Positions 5,085 through 7,530 of a stretch of DNA of 7,530 nucleotides are shown here, piece by piece. How positions within the stretch are numbered: position 1 is the stretch's first letter; each line of letters begins with the position of its first letter. The translations under genes and the position numbers were made by a program. Origin of the DNA: Clostridia bacterium (GTDB lineage Bacteria; Bacillota; Clostridia; Oscillospirales; Butyricicoccaceae); NCBI GenBank assembly GCA_017396925.1, contig JAFQKM010000101.1, forward strand, positions 1 through 7,530, written 5' to 3'. The notes beneath the pieces were generated by a model that was not told the origin of the DNA, ran no database searches, and saw only the letters and a program-made list of their open reading frames with translations.

Positions 5085-5603
5085 TTATTCCTGATAATCC
5101 TTCACAGCCTTGAAGGTCATGACCTCGCCGCGCAGGCCGCCGTCATACCATTTGGGGCCGCGGCGGATCTTAAGCTTCAACGCGCCGGGGTAATCAAAGG
5201 TTCGGCGCCAGAAGGTATGGGAAGGATAATTCTTCGGGTGCATCATCAGCTGCCACCAGCCGCCCATGCTCTCGGTGAGCAGACGGGCCGCCGCACGGCC
5301 GACGCCGAACCGGCGATATTCGGGCAGCACGAAAAACTCGGCGATCGAGCGGCTCTCATGCCACAGCCGGACATAGTGGTTGCGGTTGACCAGAATAAGG
5401 CCGGCTTCTTTTCCGTCGGCCATGATGAAAAAGGGAATGCGGGCAGGGTCGGTCCAGTATTCATCAAAGACCTCGTAGGGATAGATCCCCCGCTCGTCGG
5501 GCTCGACCGGCTCGAAGGCCGAAAACTCCCGGATATAGATCTGCATCATATCAAACAGCCGTGCCTTTTCTTCGATTGGCACGCGCCGCAGCTTGATTTC
5601 CAT
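5085..5603 (-). CDS. GNAT family N-acetyltransferase
   Basis: The protein has 172 residues. The acetyl-CoA site (motif A) is seen as AEFFVLPEYRRFGVGRAAAR at residues 88-107, with the R-R-F-G-V-G turn that binds the pyrophosphate. Upstream, PFFIMADGKEAGLILV (57-72) is the typical central strand pair. The segment after motif A (WWQLMMHPKNYPSHTFWRRTF) matches the final part of the fold. The substrate cannot be told from sequence. The gene follows the racemase gene by 41 bp on the same strand and shares its promoter; a terminator lies just after it. The ribosome binding site is modest (AGAAAGA about 5 nt before the ATG). Acetylation of a small metabolite or amino acid is a guess from context only. 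Confidence 0.9.
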   Translation of the reverse strand: MEIKLRRVPIEEKARLFDMMQIYIREFSAFEPVEPDERGIYPYEVFDEYWTDPARIPFFIMADGKEAGLILVNRNHYVRLWHESRSIAEFFVLPEYRRFGVGRAAARLLTESMGGWWQLMMHPKNYPSHTFWRRTFDYPGALKLKIRRGPKWYDGGLRGEVMTFKAVKDYQE

Positions 5604-5644
5604 AATTCTTTCTGTGTTCCTCTCTGTTCCGTATCATGCACCGA

Positions 5645-6757
5645 TCAGAACAGATAGTCGGTGAACATGACTTCTTCGCCCTTTTCAAAATAAACACGGG
5701 GCACACGGCGGGCGATGCCGCTGAGCAGCGAATTGACGTTGACGCCGACCATCGCCGCTGCCTCGGTGAAGGTGAAATCTCCCTCTGCGCTGCCAAAGAC
5801 GGTGACGTCATCGCCCATCTTGGCTTCGGGAATGTCGGTGATATCGACCATGCACATATCCATGCACAGAACGCCGACATAAGGCGCCTTTTTACCGTGG
5901 ATGGTGACATGGCCCTTGCCGCCCGACAGCAGGCGGGGCACACCGTCGGAATAGCCGTAGGGCAGGGTGGCAATGACACGCTCGTGATCACACTTGTCGG
6001 TCATACCATAGCTGACGCCTTCGCCGGCAGGGACCTTGTGGATGTGGATGATCTGCGACTTGAGACTCATGATGGGCAGAACGCCGTTGCCGTAGCCATA
6101 GAAAATGGCGCCGGGGCGAACCATATCGAGGCCCAGATTGCCATACTTGCCCAGGGCGATACCGTCGCAGATGTGCTTGTGGCCCACATCGACGCCCTCG
6201 TCGGCCAGCAGGCCGAGCATCAGCTTGAAAACGGCATACTGGGCCATATCATCTTCATCCGAGCTCTGGGCGAAATGGCTGAAGATGCCCTCGATGGTGA
6301 TATTCTCCATCTTCGAGATCTCGCGGATCTCTTCCACCGACTGCTGTGTGGGGGCAAAGCCCAGACGGTGCAGGCCGGTGTTGAGCTTGATATGTACATT
6401 GACCGGCTGGCCGATGTCGTTGAGGGCACGGGCCTGGTCGAGGGAAAAGACGGTCAGCGAAACGCCGTAATCGGCGGCATAGTGCATCAGGTGGGGCGGT
6501 GTATAGCCCAGAACCAGAATATTGCCGCGATGGAAGGTGCGGCGCAGCTCCATGGCCTCGCCGATATTGGCGACGCCGAAGTATTCGATGCCTTTGGAAA
6601 AGAGCTTGCGCATCAGGACGGCAGCGCCGTGGCCATAGGCATCGGCCTTGATGACGGCCATCGGCTTGCTTTCGCCGGCCAGCTCTTTTACGCGGGCGAT
6701 ATTGTGTTCAAAACGGTCGAGATCGATCTCGCACCGGGTCATACCAAAACGATCCAA
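5645..6757 (-). CDS. alr: Alanine racemase family PLP enzyme
   Basis: A fold-type III racemase making D-amino acids for peptidoglycan. With the TTG start at 6757 it has 370 residues. AVIKADAYGHG holds the PLP lysine (Lys37) and Tyr41. LNTGLHRLGF (126-135), RPGAIFYGY with Arg214, GVSYGMT with the catalytic Tyr250, and LCMDMCMVDIT follow, with RVPRVY near the C-terminus. The frame is open to 6853, but that lies in the -35 box, so longer starts are excluded. The ATG at 6784 has no ribosome binding site, whereas AGAGAAGAGG sits 9 nt before the TTG; the ATG at 6742 is too far from it. Two usual active-site residues look changed: Gly199 where most enzymes have Ser, and Arg350 where most have Tyr. 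Serine or another amino acid is therefore a possible substrate. Confidence 0.92.
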   Translation of the reverse strand: MDRFGMTRCEIDLDRFEHNIARVKELAGESKPMAVIKADAYGHGAAVLMRKLFSKGIEYFGVANIGEAMELRRTFHRGNILVLGYTPPHLMHYAADYGVSLTVFSLDQARALNDIGQPVNVHIKLNTGLHRLGFAPTQQSVEEIREISKMENITIEGIFSHFAQSSDEDDMAQYAVFKLMLGLLADEGVDVGHKHICDGIALGKYGNLGLDMVRPGAIFYGYGNGVLPIMSLKSQIIHIHKVPAGEGVSYGMTDKCDHERVIATLPYGYSDGVPRLLSGGKGHVTIHGKKAPYVGVLCMDMCMVDITDIPEAKMGDDVTVFGSAEGDFTFTEAAAMVGVNVNSLLSGIARRVPRVYFEKGEEVMFTDYLF

Positions 6758-6766
6758 AATAGGGTA

Positions 6767-6776
6767 CCTCTTCTCT
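6767..6776 (-). promoter_or_regulatory. Ribosome binding site that favours the TTG start of alr
   Basis: AGAGAAGAGG read on the - strand, ending 9 nt before TTG (6757-6755). It is the only strong Shine-Dalgarno sequence between the predicted transcription start (about 6818) and the conserved start of the protein fold. Confidence 0.6.
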
Positions 6777-6824
6777 GTTTGCATTGGATGTAAAGGGGGC
6801 GGAAACAGATTCCACTGAATTTTT

Positions 6825-6853
6825 ATTATACCGCAGGAGCGGAAAACGGGCAA
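6825..6853 (-). promoter_or_regulatory. Promoter of the alr-GNAT operon
   Basis: On the - strand TTGCCC (6853-6848), 17 bp, TATAAT (6830-6825). The -10 is perfect. Transcription would start near 6818, giving a leader of about 60 nt before the TTG start. It is divergent from the pduL promoter, with 59 bp between the two -35 boxes. Confidence 0.85.
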
Positions 6854-6912
6854 GACCTTCCCGATGCCCGACAGACTTTTTCAAGGTTTTTGTAATATAT
6901 ATGCCAATCGAC

Positions 6913-6941
6913 TTGAAAAAAGACGCCATATGTGCTAAATT
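6913..6941 (+). promoter_or_regulatory. Promoter of the pduL-type gene
   Basis: TTGAAA (6913-6918), 17 bp, TAAATT (6936-6941). The predicted start near 6948 gives a leader of about 47 nt before the ATG at 6995. The -10 is a moderate match. Confidence 0.6.
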
Positions 6942-6994
6942 TGTACTGTTAAAGCAATCCCTGCAAAAAACAAATTGATTTGGAGGAGATACCC

Positions 6995-7530
6995 ATGAAT
7001 AAAGTTATCATCGAAACATCGGCTCGTCACATCCACCTGTCCAGAGAGCACATCGACATCCTGTTCGGCGAAGGCTATCAGCTGACAAAGAAGAAGGATC
7101 TGTCCCAGCCCGGCCAGTTCGCATGTGAGGAAAAGGTCCGCGTCGAAGGCACAAAGAGCGCTTTCCCCGGCATCTCCGTCCTCGGCCCCGAGCGTAAGGC
7201 TTCCCAGGTTGAGATCTCTCTGACCGATGCTCGTTCCATCGGCGTTAAGGCTCCCGTCCGCGAGAGCGGCGACATCGCCGGCTCCGGCTCCTGCAAGCTG
7301 GTTGGCCCCAAGGGCGAAGTCGAGCTGACAGAGGGCGTCATCGCTGCTATGCGTCACCTGCACATCACACCCGAAGACGCTGCTGCTATGGGCGTTCAGG
7401 ACAAGCAGATCATCTCTGTCGAGACCAACTGCAACGGCCGCGCACTGACATTCGGTGACGTTGTCGTCCGCGTTTCCGACAAGTTCGCTACAAGAATGCA
7501 CATCGATACAGACGAAGCCAACGCTGCCGG
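6995..7530 (+). CDS. pduL: Phosphate propanoyl/acetyltransferase, PduL type (3' end cut)
   Basis: The first 178 codons are in the window and no stop is reached. PduL moves an acyl group between CoA and phosphate, and in bacteria lacking Pta it can make acetyl phosphate for ATP production. The two PduL beta-barrel domains show the metal-binding signatures SARHIHLS (His12, His14) and RHLHITPEDA (His121, His123). PVRESGDIAGSGSC (87-100) contains the conserved active-site Arg89, and RMHIDTDEANAA (167-178) contains His169 and the typical family ending, so only a short tail should be missing. It begins directly at the first barrel, without the N-terminal peptide that targets PduL into microcompartments, so a free cytosolic enzyme is predicted. 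GGAGGAG (6982-6988) before the ATG is an excellent ribosome binding site. Threonine is mostly ACA and alanine mostly GCT, unlike the neighbours. Confidence 0.95.
   Translation, partial: MNKVIIETSARHIHLSREHIDILFGEGYQLTKKKDLSQPGQFACEEKVRVEGTKSAFPGISVLGPERKASQVEISLTDARSIGVKAPVRESGDIAGSGSCKLVGPKGEVELTEGVIAAMRHLHITPEDAAAMGVQDKQIISVETNCNGRALTFGDVVVRVSDKFATRMHIDTDEANAA

Noticed and set aside
5636..6793. + strand open frame of 385 codons opposite the racemase gene
   Set aside because: Antisense to a gene with all racemase motifs; no ribosome binding site or family match.
6758..6853. Longer racemase starts at 6853 (TTG) or 6784 (ATG)
   Set aside because: 6853 lies within the -35 box, upstream of the transcription start; 6784 lacks a ribosome binding site and would add a Pro/Leu-poor tail not needed for the fold.

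Overview
The window looks like chromosomal DNA of an anaerobic gut Firmicute, most likely Oscillospiraceae/Ruminococcaceae (Faecalibacterium, Gemmiger or Subdoligranulum type). This is inferred from the moderately GC-rich genes, the strong AGGAGG ribosome binding sites and sigma70-like promoters, the interspersed palindromic repeat of a kind common in such genomes, and the gene families present: PadR plus DUF2812, a PduL phosphotransacylase without a targeting extension, and a clostridial alanine racemase. The genus is not proven.

Layout from left to right. Positions 1-370 hold two direct copies of a unit of at least 128 bp, 189 bp apart. Each contains a 16-codon open frame ending in MNPLPLLD and a hairpin that could mask its ribosome binding site. 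A strong rho-independent terminator ends this unit on the + strand. Positions 381-469 are an imperfect palindromic repeat element. From 494 to 2008, on the - strand, a PadR regulator and a DUF2812 membrane protein form a tight two-gene operon. It is driven by a fully consensus promoter (TTGACA, 17 bp, TATAAT) overlaid with two inverted repeats, the expected layout of an autoregulated PadR module. Divergent from it, on the + strand, are an RpiR/MurR-family SIS-domain regulator (2226-3050) and a tRNA-Gly(CCC) gene with its own promoter and a terminator usable in both directions.

From 3346 to 6757 all genes are on the - strand. An alanine-racemase-family gene with a clear promoter and a probable TTG start is followed by a GNAT acetyltransferase 41 bp downstream. 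A terminator hairpin comes next, then gamma-glutamyltransferase. The racemase and acetyltransferase form an operon; the transferase is partly or wholly separate. Divergent from the racemase, a pduL-type phosphotransacylase (6995 onward, cut by the window end) has its own promoter, an ideal ribosome binding site and codon use unlike its neighbours, suggesting high expression.

Most of the window is ordinary metabolic and regulatory gene content. The most unusual part is the duplicated mini-ORF region at the left edge: the two copies differ almost only inside the short frame, and mostly silently. The next most notable are the overlaid operator dyads at the PadR promoter and some non-standard active-site positions in the racemase.
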